Shown here: one piece after another, positions 25,813 to 33,881 of the stretch
How positions within the stretch are numbered: the first letter of the stretch is position 1
Layout of the letters: every line of letters begins with the position of its first letter
DNA from: Larkinella humicola
Lineage (GTDB): Bacteria > Bacteroidota > Bacteroidia > Cytophagales > Spirosomataceae
Assembly (NCBI RefSeq): GCF_008727875.1
Contig: NZ_VTWS01000005.1
Coordinates: 124,001 to 188,000, forward strand
Length of the DNA stretch: 64,000 bases
Reading direction: 5' to 3'
Program-made: the position numbers and the translations under genes
The notes under the pieces: generated by a model
The model's input: the letters and a program-made list of their open reading frames with translations, nothing else
Told to the model about the DNA's origin: nothing
The model's database searches: none

Positions 25813-26424
25813 ATGGTAGCAACTGAAGAAACCGTACAAACAAAACCGGAAACTCCGCCCGTGCCTTCGTACCTGATCTACGAAGTGCTGAACGGACAGC
25901 CGGTTTACTACCGGGGGTACCGGGATGTACTGGCGGGCAAACTCGATTTCAGCGCTATTATGGGCAGTAGTTCGCTTCAATCGTTTCTGGTATCGTTCAT
26001 TTACGGCTTTATTCTCAACAACCGGGATAAAAAACGCTACGTCCCCTTCACCAATGAAGCAGGCCTTCATCTTGAGACGAATGACAATCTAGCCGCCGAC
26101 ATTGCCATCTACGAGAAAGGGACGTTCGAACTAACGACGAAATACTTCAACACACCCCCCAAAATAGTCATTGAAGTGGATATCAAAGCCGATGTCAGCG
26201 AACGACCGGGCGCGGAGATGGAATACATTGCCGAAAAAACGCAGCGATTATTTGATTTCGGCGTCGAAAAAGTATTCTGGGTGTTGAGCAAACCACGTCG
26301 TGTGTTTGTAGCGGTACCGAATCAGGATTGGATCTTTACCGACTGGGGCAACGATGTCCCGATTATGGAGGGCTGCGTTCTGAACGTCAAGAAAATATTG
26401 GAAGACGAAGGGATTCCGTATTGA
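25813..26424 (+). CDS. Uma2 family (DUF820) protein, second copy
   Basis: 203 residues. Start MVATEETVQTKPETPP, then VLAGKLDFSAIMGSSSLQS, the core DNLAADIAIYEKG and KIVIEVDIKADV, and a C-terminal KTQRLFDFGVEKVFWVLSKPRRVFVA. This is a more divergent Uma2 protein than the one at 23835. It probably has the restriction-endonuclease fold; activity is unproven. It follows argH by 48 bases and ends at a bidirectional terminator. Confidence 0.8.
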   Translation: MVATEETVQTKPETPPVPSYLIYEVLNGQPVYYRGYRDVLAGKLDFSAIMGSSSLQSFLVSFIYGFILNNRDKKRYVPFTNEAGLHLETNDNLAADIAIYEKGTFELTTKYFNTPPKIVIEVDIKADVSERPGAEMEYIAEKTQRLFDFGVEKVFWVLSKPRRVFVAVPNQDWIFTDWGNDVPIMEGCVLNVKKILEDEGIPY

Positions 26425-26454
26425 AAGGTGTCAGATCGTTAAGTCTGACACCTT
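26425..26454. terminator. Bidirectional rho-independent terminator
   Basis: An 11-base stem AAGGTGTCAGA/TCTGACACCTT with an 8-base loop is followed by T-rich sequence. It lies between the convergent Uma2 and beta-propeller genes. Confidence 0.85.
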
Positions 26455-26467
26455 TTATTCTATCTAC

Positions 26468-27328
26468 TTATTCCACCCGGTAGGCCACCAGTTTGTTCTT
26501 GAAAAATGTCGGCACAACGATCATTTTCTTGCCCGGAACGTATTCAATATCAGCGGTATTCATTTTTTCAGGCCGCGAATCGAGCATCAATTGTTTCTGC
26601 CCGTCGGCAGTGATGTAAAACAACCGGCCACTCCAGTCGGAAACGATGAAATCTTTTCCGACGGCCACAATGCCGTCGGTGTTTCCCATGCCGTCGGCCA
26701 GTTTCGTAATGGCTTTGGTTTCGACGTCGATGGATTGTAAAGCCCCGATTTTGGTGCTGCCAATCATCATTTTCTTCGTGCCGACCGCCAGCAAACCGTT
26801 CGGATTGTTCAGTTCGCCACCGTCCATCCAGATTTCCCACTTGCTGTCTTTCAGGCGGTAAATCTTGCTGTTCCGGCTGTCTGACACATAGACCGTTCCG
26901 TCTTTATCGATCGTCACGTCGTTCAGAAATGCCTTTTTGTCCGTGGCATCCCAGGTTTGCTCGGCCTGTCCGTTCGACAGATTAATGGCAATCAGCCGGT
27001 AGACGTCCGTGACATACAGGCGGTTTTTATAGATACCCATGCCTTTGGGTGCGTTCAGGCCCGTCGTCCATTTGAGGTTTTCGATTTTGCCGTCGAGCGA
27101 GACTTTCGAAATAAACCCGTCCCCATCGAGCGAATCGGATTTGCCGACGATGTTGGCCACATAAAGAACTTTCCCTTTCGGATCATACAGCACCGATTCC
27201 GGCACCCGCAATGTGGAGTCGGTTTCCCAGACTTTCACGAGTTTCTTTTCTTTTTTCGGCGATTCAAACGCCGACAGGGTAACGGCCAGAACAATACTGC
27301 CGCTTAACAGTAGATTTAGCAAACGCAT
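26468..27328 (-). CDS. Secreted SMP-30/NHL-like beta-propeller protein
   Basis: 286 residues. A signal peptide to about residue 20 is followed by repeats of the SMP-30/gluconolactonase type: PESVLYDPKGKVLYVAN, NAPKGMGIYKNRLYVTD, FLNDVTIDKDGTVYVSD, NNPNGLLAVGTKKMMIGS and GNTDGIVAVGKDFIVSD. The metal ligands of true gluconolactonases were not all recognised. It may act as a periplasmic lactonase or only bind ligand. It stands alone. Confidence 0.82.
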   Translation of the reverse strand: MRLLNLLLSGSIVLAVTLSAFESPKKEKKLVKVWETDSTLRVPESVLYDPKGKVLYVANIVGKSDSLDGDGFISKVSLDGKIENLKWTTGLNAPKGMGIYKNRLYVTDVYRLIAINLSNGQAEQTWDATDKKAFLNDVTIDKDGTVYVSDSRNSKIYRLKDSKWEIWMDGGELNNPNGLLAVGTKKMMIGSTKIGALQSIDVETKAITKLADGMGNTDGIVAVGKDFIVSDWSGRLFYITADGQKQLMLDSRPEKMNTADIEYVPGKKMIVVPTFFKNKLVAYRVE

Positions 27329-27426
27329 AATTCGGGAGCAGATGGTTTTGTACTATTTACCCCGTAAGATAACGACACGGAGGCCGTTATTCCAACGGTT
27401 TGGCCGGTTTGTTACCGTACAGCGCG

Positions 27427-28671
27427 CTAACTTAAGCGAACCGCAAACAGCTCCTTGGAATTGTAATAGACATACGCCACCACGACCAGCGTCACCACCC
27501 CGCCCAGCGCCACCGAAGGCACCACGCCCAGCAACCGGGCCGCCACCCCCGACTCGAAAGCGCCGATCTCGTTGGAAGAACTGACGAAAATACCGTTGAC
27601 AGCCGCCACCCGGCCCCGCATGTGATCGGGTGGGAAAATTTGCAGAACCGTGTTTCGGATCACCACACTGACGCTATCGAAGGCTCCCGTCACCAACAAG
27701 GCAAAAACCGAAAGCCAGAAGTGGGTCGAGAAAGCAAATACCAGCGTGAAAACCCCGAAGCCCAGCACCGCGATGAGCATGTTCCGCCAGGCGTTGTGGG
27801 TCGGTGGAAATCGCGTCAGGAGCAGCATGGTTCCGATGGCGCCGATGGCCGGTGCGGCCCGCAGAATTCCCAGCCCCTGAGCGCCTACCTTCAGAATGTC
27901 TTCGGCAAAAACGGGCAGCATGGCCACCACGCCACCGAACAGAACCGAAAACAGATCCAGCGAAATGGAATAGAGAATAATCTTGGTTTTGAATACAAAC
28001 CGGAAGCCTTCGCGCAGGCTGTTCCACAGGCTGTCTTTCGGGCCTTCCGTCACCGGAACCGGTTTTCTCTTGATCATCGAAATCAATACCAGACAAACCA
28101 GCAGCAAACCGATGACCACCAGCAACGAATAATCCAAGCCCAGCCAGACGTAGAGAAAACCGGCAATGCCCGGCCCGGCAATGGCACCGGCCTGCCAGAA
28201 CGAACCGCTCCAGGTAGACGAATTGGCGTACAATTCCCGCGGAACCAGAAACGGTTTCAACGACGAACTGGTAGGTGAATAAAATCCTTTAGCCGTTCCG
28301 ATCAGCACGAACGCGCTGTAAATCACCACCAACTGCGTGGATTTGGACAGATGTCCGACTACGGAAGGTTGGAACACCAGATAGAGAATGACGGAACCCA
28401 GAATAATCACCGACAGGCTGATCTGCAAAATGGAACGCTTTTCCCGCCGGTCGGCCAGGTGCCCGCCAAACAGCGACATAGCGATGAACGGCAACGCTTC
28501 GGCCAGGCCAACGAGGCCCAGCGCCAGCGGATCGTGCGTCATCTTGTACAATTCATACCCCAACAAAACCTCCTGAATCAGAAGCGTGGCCGTAAACAGA
28601 AAGCTATTGGCAGCAAAAAAGCGAAATTCGGGATAACGAAGGGCTGCGTAGGTGTCAACCTTTTTATTCAT
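27427..28671 (-). CDS. MFS transporter (DHA3/EntS-like)
   Basis: 414 residues with about 12 membrane helices. The N-terminus YAALRYPEFRFFAANSFLFTATLLIQEV is typical of the DHA3 group (EntS-like and macrolide exporters). Motif A is seen as GGHLADRREKRS. The insert KGFYSPTSSSLKPFLVPRELYANSSTWSGSFWQ (in parts) is also family-like. The substrate is unknown. It is divergent from the TrpF-like gene across a 146-base gap. Confidence 0.87.
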   Translation of the reverse strand: MNKKVDTYAALRYPEFRFFAANSFLFTATLLIQEVLLGYELYKMTHDPLALGLVGLAEALPFIAMSLFGGHLADRREKRSILQISLSVIILGSVILYLVFQPSVVGHLSKSTQLVVIYSAFVLIGTAKGFYSPTSSSLKPFLVPRELYANSSTWSGSFWQAGAIAGPGIAGFLYVWLGLDYSLLVVIGLLLVCLVLISMIKRKPVPVTEGPKDSLWNSLREGFRFVFKTKIILYSISLDLFSVLFGGVVAMLPVFAEDILKVGAQGLGILRAAPAIGAIGTMLLLTRFPPTHNAWRNMLIAVLGFGVFTLVFAFSTHFWLSVFALLVTGAFDSVSVVIRNTVLQIFPPDHMRGRVAAVNGIFVSSSNEIGAFESGVAARLLGVVPSVALGGVVTLVVVAYVYYNSKELFAVRLS

Positions 28672-28817
28672 ACGACAAAAATAACGGTTCGATCAGGATT
28701 CTGCTGCTTATTAAGTGGAACTGTCATTTCTTTGTTTTTGTAAATGAGCCGCCGAGCCGCCCCAACCCACGACCGGGCTACCCGTCGTCCTTTTTAACGT
28801 CTTTCAAAAATTCGGTT

Positions 28818-29465
28818 ATGCGTGTCAAAATTTGTTGCATCAGCAGTGTGGAAGAGGCCCGGCTTGCCGTTGGAGCCGGGGCGTCGGCGGTGGGTCTGGT
28901 GGGGCGGATGCCCAGCGGGCCGGGCGTGATCGGGGATGACCTCATCCGAACCATTGCGCAAACCGTGCCTCCCCCCATCGCCACGTTTCTGCTGACGAGC
29001 GAGCCTACGGCCGAAGCCGTGATCGAACACCACCGCCGGGTTTTTACCAACACCATTCAGTTGGTCGACGCTCTGCCACCGGGGAGTTACCGGACCCTGC
29101 GGGCGGCTTTACCGGGCATAAAACTCGTACAAGTGATTCACGTTTTGGATGAGCTCAGCATCGACGAAGCCCTGGCGTCGGCGGAGGAAGTGGATGCGTT
29201 GCTGCTGGATTCGGGCAATCCGAAACTGGCCGTGAAGGAGTTGGGCGGAACGGGTCGCCGACACGATTGGACACTGAGCCGCCGGATTGTGGAGCAAAGC
29301 CGGGTGCCGGTTTTTCTGGCTGGTGGCCTGAATCCGGAGAACGTCCGGCAGGCCATCGACACTGTGCAGCCCTTCGGGCTGGATATTTGCAGCGGTGTCC
29401 GAACCAACGGAAAGCTGGATCCGGATAAACTGACCCGGTTTTTCACCCAAATCCACCGAAATTAG
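28818..29465 (+). CDS. Phosphoribosylanthranilate isomerase-like protein (TrpF family)
   Basis: 215 residues, a TIM-barrel of TrpF length. It keeps a Cys in the first strand (RVKICCI), an Asp in ALLLDSG, the GGTGRRHDW loop, FLAGGLNPENV and the phosphate-binding end GLDICSGVRTNGKLDPDKL. It departs from usual TrpF where KICGIT and the Gly-Phe-x-Phe...Ser-x-Arg loop are expected: here it reads KICCISS and GLVGRMPSGPGVI. No other trp gene is nearby. It may be an active isomerase or a paralogue with a changed substrate; hence no gene symbol. Confidence 0.75.
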   Translation: MRVKICCISSVEEARLAVGAGASAVGLVGRMPSGPGVIGDDLIRTIAQTVPPPIATFLLTSEPTAEAVIEHHRRVFTNTIQLVDALPPGSYRTLRAALPGIKLVQVIHVLDELSIDEALASAEEVDALLLDSGNPKLAVKELGGTGRRHDWTLSRRIVEQSRVPVFLAGGLNPENVRQAIDTVQPFGLDICSGVRTNGKLDPDKLTRFFTQIHRN

Positions 29466-29472
29466 ATACTAA

Positions 29473-29501
29473 AAAACCCCGACCAAACCGGCCGGGGTTT
29501 T
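29473..29501. terminator. Bidirectional terminator
   Basis: The hairpin AAAACCCCGaCC/GGcCGGGGTTTT has a short loop and a T-run on either strand. It lies between the convergent TrpF-like and Hsp20 genes. Confidence 0.85.
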
Positions 29502-29522
29502 CTTTCTATGCGTCGACTTACC

Positions 29523-29960
29523 TTACGCTACTGCAATTTGCTTGGGTTCGATCACCGGTTTTTCAACTTTCGGCAGATCGATCTTCAAAATACCGTCCGT
29601 GTAGGCGGCCTGAATTTGTTCGTTGTTCACGTTTTTCGGTAAGCGGAAGCTCCGTTCAAAAGAACTGTAGCTGAACTCTTTCCGGGTGTACTTTTCGGTT
29701 GTATCTTCCTTCGCTTCTTCCAGTTTGGCGGAGATGGTCAACTGGTTGTTGGTCAGGTTGATCGCGAAATCTTCTTTCTTCAAACCGGGGGCCGCCAGTT
29801 CAATGTGATAGGCGGTTTCATCTTCTTTCACATTCACCGCCGGAACGACCGGGCTAGCCGCTTTGGCAACCGCTGGCGTGTGAAAATGACGGTTGAATTC
29901 GTGGTTTACCAGATTGTTAAAAAACGAGGGCAATTGGTTGTATTGAACTAAGGTTCTCAT
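29523..29960 (-). CDS. Small heat-shock protein, Hsp20/alpha-crystallin family
   Basis: 145 residues. The alpha-crystallin domain is about 42-133, with PAVNVKEDETAYHIELAAPGLKKEDFAI, EFSYSSFERSFRLPKNVN and AAYTDGILKIDLPK. The C-terminal IxI-like anchor appears as PVIEPKQIAVA, weaker than the classical IxI. It is an ATP-independent holdase in the cytoplasm. Phased CATTTTGTC repeats lie upstream (30050-30123). Confidence 0.95.
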   Translation of the reverse strand: MRTLVQYNQLPSFFNNLVNHEFNRHFHTPAVAKAASPVVPAVNVKEDETAYHIELAAPGLKKEDFAINLTNNQLTISAKLEEAKEDTTEKYTRKEFSYSSFERSFRLPKNVNNEQIQAAYTDGILKIDLPKVEKPVIEPKQIAVA

Positions 29961-30049
29961 GGCTTTATGCTGGTTATCTTTTTAATTTCTGAACTACAAC
30001 TCCCTTTATTCAACTTGTGTACCAATCTAAAAACAGAACGCAAATCAGC

Positions 30050-30123
30050 CATTTTGTCACTAAAATTATATATATTGAAATAAACAATGACATTTTGTCT
30101 CGTTTGATCAGCATTTTTGTCTG
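30050..30123. promoter_or_regulatory. Three helically phased CATTTTGTC repeats upstream of hsp20
   Basis: CATTTTGTCA begins at 30050, CATTTTGTCT at 30091 and CATTTTTGTCT at 30112. Spacings of 41 and 21 bases put all three on one helix face. The middle copy is part of a small palindrome, TGACATTTTGTC. An operator for a heat-shock or stress regulator is inferred. Confidence 0.4.
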
Positions 30124-30285
30124 AACGATTGCTCAATGCCCCAGGCGTTCGCGTGTGGAGTTCCCTATCCACTTCTTCAGGCCCGACGGTTGCGGATTCA
30201 AAGTGCGGGATATGGAGCAGAAATATGGGCACAAAAGGGTTAGCATGGCTTTTCGGTATGAGTAAGCCAGAAATTTAATGTAACT

Positions 30286-30307
30286 GATTGTTGATGCATC
30301 GACAATC
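30286..30307. promoter_or_regulatory. 22-base palindrome upstream of the TPR gene
   Basis: The arms are GATTGTtGATG and CATCgACAATC, with one mismatched pair and no loop. It lies 50 bases before the TPR start codon, where a dimeric repressor or activator could bind. Confidence 0.4.
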
Positions 30308-30357
30308 AAACCTTATTTTTAGCCTTCTGTACCTTCCTCTCAACCGTACTATTACTT

Positions 30358-31698
30358 ATGTTCCAGTATTACCGTCTTCTATCCTTCATTTTTTGCGTCT
30401 TCCTAAGTACCACGATCCTACAGGCGCAGCAGACCGCGGCCACGTTTTTTGAAACCGGCATTGTGAAAAGTAAATCGGGCGATTTCATGGGTGCCTTGCA
30501 GGCATTCAGTATGGCCATCGGGGCAAATCCCGAAAACGCACCCAGCTACTACAACCGCGGACTGGCCAAAGCCAATCTGAAAGACCACCGGGGCGCCATT
30601 TTGGACTACGACCGGGCCATTGAACTCAATGGAAAAGATGCCCTGGCTTACCTCAGTCGCGGGGTCAGCAAGAGCAAACAGGACGACCACCGCGCGGCCC
30701 TCATGGACTTCAGCCGGGCCATCGAACTGGCGCCCGACGACGCCCAGGCGTATTATTACCGGGGCGCGAGCCGCAGCCGCCTGGAACAATACCGGGGAGC
30801 CTTGCAGGATTTCTCCAAAACCATCGAACTGGACCCCAACAACGTGCAGACGCTGTATGCCCGTGGCATCACCAAACAGAAACTGGACGATTATGCGGGC
30901 AGTCTGGCCGATTTTTCGAAGGTCATCGAACTGAATCCCAAACGGGCGCAGGCGTATGCCGGTCGGGGAGCGTCGCTGGTGCAACTGGGCCAGTACCAAA
31001 AAGCCGCTGAAGACCTTAACAAGGCCATTGAACTGGCGCCCGAAGATGGCGAATCGTTCTACAACCGGGGCTTTGCCAAGAGCAAACTGGAAGATTACAA
31101 AAGTGCGTTGAATGACTATGACCGGGCGATTGTTCTGGAAGCAACCAACTACCGGGCCTTTTATGGCCGCGCCTTCTGCCGTGGCAAACTGGGCGACCAG
31201 AAAGGGGCGATTCAGGATTACAATACCGCGATTGAAATCAACAATGCCAACGTAGAGACGAAAGTGGTCTATAACGGCAAAATCTCAAGGGCGGTTCTGG
31301 ACAATTTGCGGAACGCCGTGCAGCAGAAAAACATCATCGACGCCCTGTCGACCGAACGCTCGGAAGCGTATTTTAACCGGGCCATCAGCAAAAGCAAAGT
31401 CAACGACATCAAAGGAGCCACGGCCGATCTGAACAAAGCCATCGAACTGAACCCGACCTACTCCGAAGCCTACTTCACCCGCGGCCTCATCCGCTCGCAG
31501 CAGGGCGACCAGAAAGGGGCGATTCTGGACTGCAACAGCGCACTTCAACTTGATCCGAAATACGCAGAAGTCTACTACGTGCGCGGCATCATCCGCCACA
31601 GTCTGGGCGACGAAAACGGCGGCTGTCTCGACCTCAGCAAATCCGGCGAACTCGGCTACACGCCGTCGTACAAGGCGATTAGTGATTACTGTAATTAG
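30358..31698 (+). CDS. Secreted tetratricopeptide-repeat protein
   Basis: 446 residues. A signal peptide (cut near AQQ, residue 24) is followed by about eleven or twelve TPR units, each about 34 residues, with highly similar signatures (AYYYRGASRSRLEQYRGAL, NRGFAKSKLEDYKSALNDY, YVRGIIRHSLGDENGG). One longer spacer interrupts the array (VETKVVYNGKISRAVLDNL, about 302-320). It probably acts as a periplasmic scaffold. The stop codon is 2 bases from a 7-base-periodic hairpin. Confidence 0.92.
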   Translation: MFQYYRLLSFIFCVFLSTTILQAQQTAATFFETGIVKSKSGDFMGALQAFSMAIGANPENAPSYYNRGLAKANLKDHRGAILDYDRAIELNGKDALAYLSRGVSKSKQDDHRAALMDFSRAIELAPDDAQAYYYRGASRSRLEQYRGALQDFSKTIELDPNNVQTLYARGITKQKLDDYAGSLADFSKVIELNPKRAQAYAGRGASLVQLGQYQKAAEDLNKAIELAPEDGESFYNRGFAKSKLEDYKSALNDYDRAIVLEATNYRAFYGRAFCRGKLGDQKGAIQDYNTAIEINNANVETKVVYNGKISRAVLDNLRNAVQQKNIIDALSTERSEAYFNRAISKSKVNDIKGATADLNKAIELNPTYSEAYFTRGLIRSQQGDQKGAILDCNSALQLDPKYAEVYYVRGIIRHSLGDENGGCLDLSKSGELGYTPSYKAISDYCN

Positions 31699-31699
31699 A

Positions 31700-31779
31700 A
31701 TGATGAGTTATGAATGATGAACGATGAACGAGCTTCGCCGGTAAGCATTCATCGTTCATCATTCATAACCCATCATTCA
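31700..31779. repeat. Hairpin with 7-base periodic arms (copy C2)
   Basis: ATGA occurs at 31703, 31710, 31717 and 31724. TCAT/CCAT occurs at 31749, 31756, 31763 and 31770. The right arm contains the stop codon of the AMP nucleosidase gene (31773-31775), and the left arm begins 2 bases after the TPR stop. It is thus the whole 3' region shared by two convergent genes and may terminate both. Confidence 0.85.
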
Positions 31780-32543
31780 AATCTAAGGTGCTTGACCGAT
31801 TCGCCTGAGTTGGCTAGTTCGCGGAGGGAGTCGATGCCGATCTGGAGGTGTTTTTCGACGTACGAGCCGGTAACGCGTTTGTCGCTTTCTTCGGTTTTGA
31901 CGCCTTCCGGCACCATCGGATTGTCGGAAACCAGCAGCAGGGCGCCGTGAGGAATGGCGTTGGCAAAACCGACGATGAAGATCGTGGCGGTTTCCATGTC
32001 GATCGCCATGGCCCGAATCTCACGCAGATACTCCTTGAACACTTCGTCGTGTTCCCAGATCCGCCGGTTGGTCGTATAGACCGTACCGGTCCAGTAATCC
32101 AGTTCGTGTTTTTTGATCATGGACGAAACCGCCCGCTGCAACCTAAACGACGGCAGAGCCGGGATTTCGGGCTTCATATAATCGTTGCTGGTGCCATCGC
32201 CCCGAATGGCCGCAATGGGCAAAACTAGGTCACCGACCAGCGTTTTTTTCAAACCACCGCATTTTCCCAGAAACAACACCGCCTTGGGGTTCACCGCCGT
32301 CAGCAAATCCATGACCGTTGCGGCCATGGCACTGCCCATTCCGAAGTTGATGATCGTGATGTTGTCGGCAGTTGCCGTTTGCATGGCCCGGCCCAGCCCG
32401 TAGATTTCGGTGTCGTATTTTTTCGCAAACAGCTCGACGTAGTTGATAAAATTCGTCAGCAGAATGTACTCTCCGAATTGCTCGATGGGCGTTCCGGTAT
32501 ACCGGGGCAGCCAGTTTTGGACAATTTCATCTTTGGTTTTCAT
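31773..32543 (-). CDS. AMP nucleosidase (short Bacteroidota type)
   Basis: The ATG at 32543 gives 256 residues starting MKTKDEIVQNWLPRYTGTP; a short upstream extension is rejected. It has the phosphorylase/nucleosidase fold with INFGMGSAMAATVMDLL, AVLFLGKCGGLK, the catalytic region AIDMETATIF and LLLVSDNPMVPEGVKT. It hydrolyses AMP to adenine and ribose-5-phosphate. Its last codons lie inside hairpin C2. It is divergent from the HsdR_N-like gene. Confidence 0.9.
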   Translation of the reverse strand: MKTKDEIVQNWLPRYTGTPIEQFGEYILLTNFINYVELFAKKYDTEIYGLGRAMQTATADNITIINFGMGSAMAATVMDLLTAVNPKAVLFLGKCGGLKKTLVGDLVLPIAAIRGDGTSNDYMKPEIPALPSFRLQRAVSSMIKKHELDYWTGTVYTTNRRIWEHDEVFKEYLREIRAMAIDMETATIFIVGFANAIPHGALLLVSDNPMVPEGVKTEESDKRVTGSYVEKHLQIGIDSLRELANSGESVKHLRFE

Positions 32544-32605
32544 GGTTTGAAGTGTATCATCGATCGACGGCAGCATTACTCCGCCAGATTGCTTATTTTT
32601 GACGA

Positions 32606-33049
32606 ATGGAATCGTTAAACCTACCGGTTTTTGAGTACAATACGAAGCAGATCGAGGGGAAACCGTATATTTTCGATGTGTTGCGGAAGAAGTATGTGCT
32701 CATTACACCGGAAGAATGGGTTCGGCAACACGTCGTGCATTTGCTGCTGAATCAGTATGGCTATCCAAAATCGCTGATTCGGAGTGAAGGCGGTTTGAAA
32801 CTCAATCAGTTGCGGAAACGAACGGATATTCTGGTGTTCGACCGGCTTGGGAAACCGTTTTTGCTCGTCGAATGCAAAGCCCCCCAGGTGACCGTCACGC
32901 AGCAGGTTTTCGACCAGATTGGCCGCTACAACCACATCCACCAGGCGCCTTATATCGTGATCACCAACGGCCTGACCCACTATTGCTGCTGTGTCGATTA
33001 TCAACTCCAAACCGTTGATTTTCTGGACGATCTCCCCCGGTTTACGTAA
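32606..33049 (+). CDS. HsdR N-terminal-like nuclease domain protein
   Basis: 147 residues. The PD-(D/E)XK core has D74 (KRTDILVF), E89-x-K91 (LLVECKAP) and the motif VFDQIGRYN, where the QxxxY is typical of RecB/HsdR-type nucleases. This matches the stand-alone 'type I restriction enzyme R protein N-terminal domain' proteins found across Bacteroidota, without helicase or methylase. The function is unknown. It ends before a bidirectional terminator. Confidence 0.85.
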   Translation: MESLNLPVFEYNTKQIEGKPYIFDVLRKKYVLITPEEWVRQHVVHLLLNQYGYPKSLIRSEGGLKLNQLRKRTDILVFDRLGKPFLLVECKAPQVTVTQQVFDQIGRYNHIHQAPYIVITNGLTHYCCCVDYQLQTVDFLDDLPRFT

Positions 33050-33085
33050 TCTACCAATGGCCTGAAAAGTCCCTGGGAACAAAAA

Positions 33086-33114
33086 AACCGCGTCCTGCTG
33101 GCAGGAACGCGGTT
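33086..33114. terminator. Bidirectional terminator
   Basis: The stem is AACCGCGTCCTGC with GCAGGaACGCGGTT, preceded by seven A on the plus strand (a U-tract for the minus-strand gene). It lies between the convergent nuclease-like gene and yceI. Confidence 0.85.
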
Positions 33115-33139
33115 CGTTACGGGGGATACTGCAAAACCC

Positions 33140-33814
33140 TTATTTCGTTTTTACGCCTGAAGCTGCATTGTCGGCCGTTGCCACAATGTTCATATCGACG
33201 GTGAAATCATCGTAGATTACTTTGTCGCCCAGGTTATCGAAGAACGACTTCGAGCCGTATTTGATCTCGAATTTTGCACGATTGATGGTAGCTTTACCAC
33301 TAGCCGTCAGTGTGTTACCCGAAACGGAATACGTGACCGGAAACGTGACGGGATTCGTGATGCCTTTGATCGTCAGATCGCCGGTTACATCGGCAACATT
33401 ACCGGCGGTGGCCTTCACTTTCGTGATTTTGAACGTGGCAACCGGGTGTTTGGCAACCGAGAAGAAATCGTCCGATTTCAGGTGGTTGATCAGTTTGTCG
33501 TGGTATTCCTTGTTGTCTTTCAGGTCGGTGCTGGTCATCGTCCGGAGGTCGATCGAAACGAGACCGCCTTTCAACTGGTTACCACTGAGGGTCAAATAGC
33601 CTTTTTCAGCTTTTACGGGGCCGGTGTGTTCGCCGGTTACTTTTTTACCATTCCAGGTCAATACACTTTTGTCGACGTCGATGTTGTAGGTTGTCGTTTT
33701 GGCGACACTTTTTTTGGCGTTTTTGTCATTGCCGGAAACACCATGGTTGGCTGCTACTGGATTGCTGATTGCCACGCTCAGGGCCACGAATCCTACTAAA
33801 ATTTGCTTGTACAT
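33140..33814 (-). CDS. YceI family periplasmic protein
   Basis: 224 residues. The signal peptide ends near VAANHG. A linker leads to the YceI lipocalin-like barrel from about residue 43: TYNIDVDKSVLTWNGKKVTG, GGLVSIDLRTMTSTDL, HLKSDDFFSVAKHPVATFKI, VTGDLTIKGITNPVTFPV and INRAKFEIKYGSKSFF. Family members bind polyisoprenoid lipids. It is cotranscribed with, or regulated by, the MarR gene 67 bases upstream. Confidence 0.94.
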   Translation of the reverse strand: MYKQILVGFVALSVAISNPVAANHGVSGNDKNAKKSVAKTTTYNIDVDKSVLTWNGKKVTGEHTGPVKAEKGYLTLSGNQLKGGLVSIDLRTMTSTDLKDNKEYHDKLINHLKSDDFFSVAKHPVATFKITKVKATAGNVADVTGDLTIKGITNPVTFPVTYSVSGNTLTASGKATINRAKFEIKYGSKSFFDNLGDKVIYDDFTVDMNIVATADNAASGVKTK

Positions 33815-33881
33815 GAGATTAATTTTTAATTTAGGGAAATTGGTTGGTTGTAATTGGATTGATTGGTAAAAAAAGGGATTG

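Larger units (their letters stand above)
29961..30357. other. 397-base gap between divergent hsp20 and TPR genes
   Basis: No gene is credible here; a 91-codon minus-strand frame has no recognisable protein features. The gap contains the phased CATTTTGTC repeats and a 22-base palindrome, described separately, and is AT-rich near 30060-30090. Confidence 0.6.

Noticed and set aside
29990-30110. Sigma-54 promoter for hsp20
   Set aside because: A TGGC...TTGC pair is present on the minus strand, but the spacing is about three bases too short for the -24/-12 consensus.
29957-30232. 91-codon frame upstream of hsp20
   Set aside because: No domain, unusual composition, and it covers the AT-rich regulatory gap between two divergent genes.
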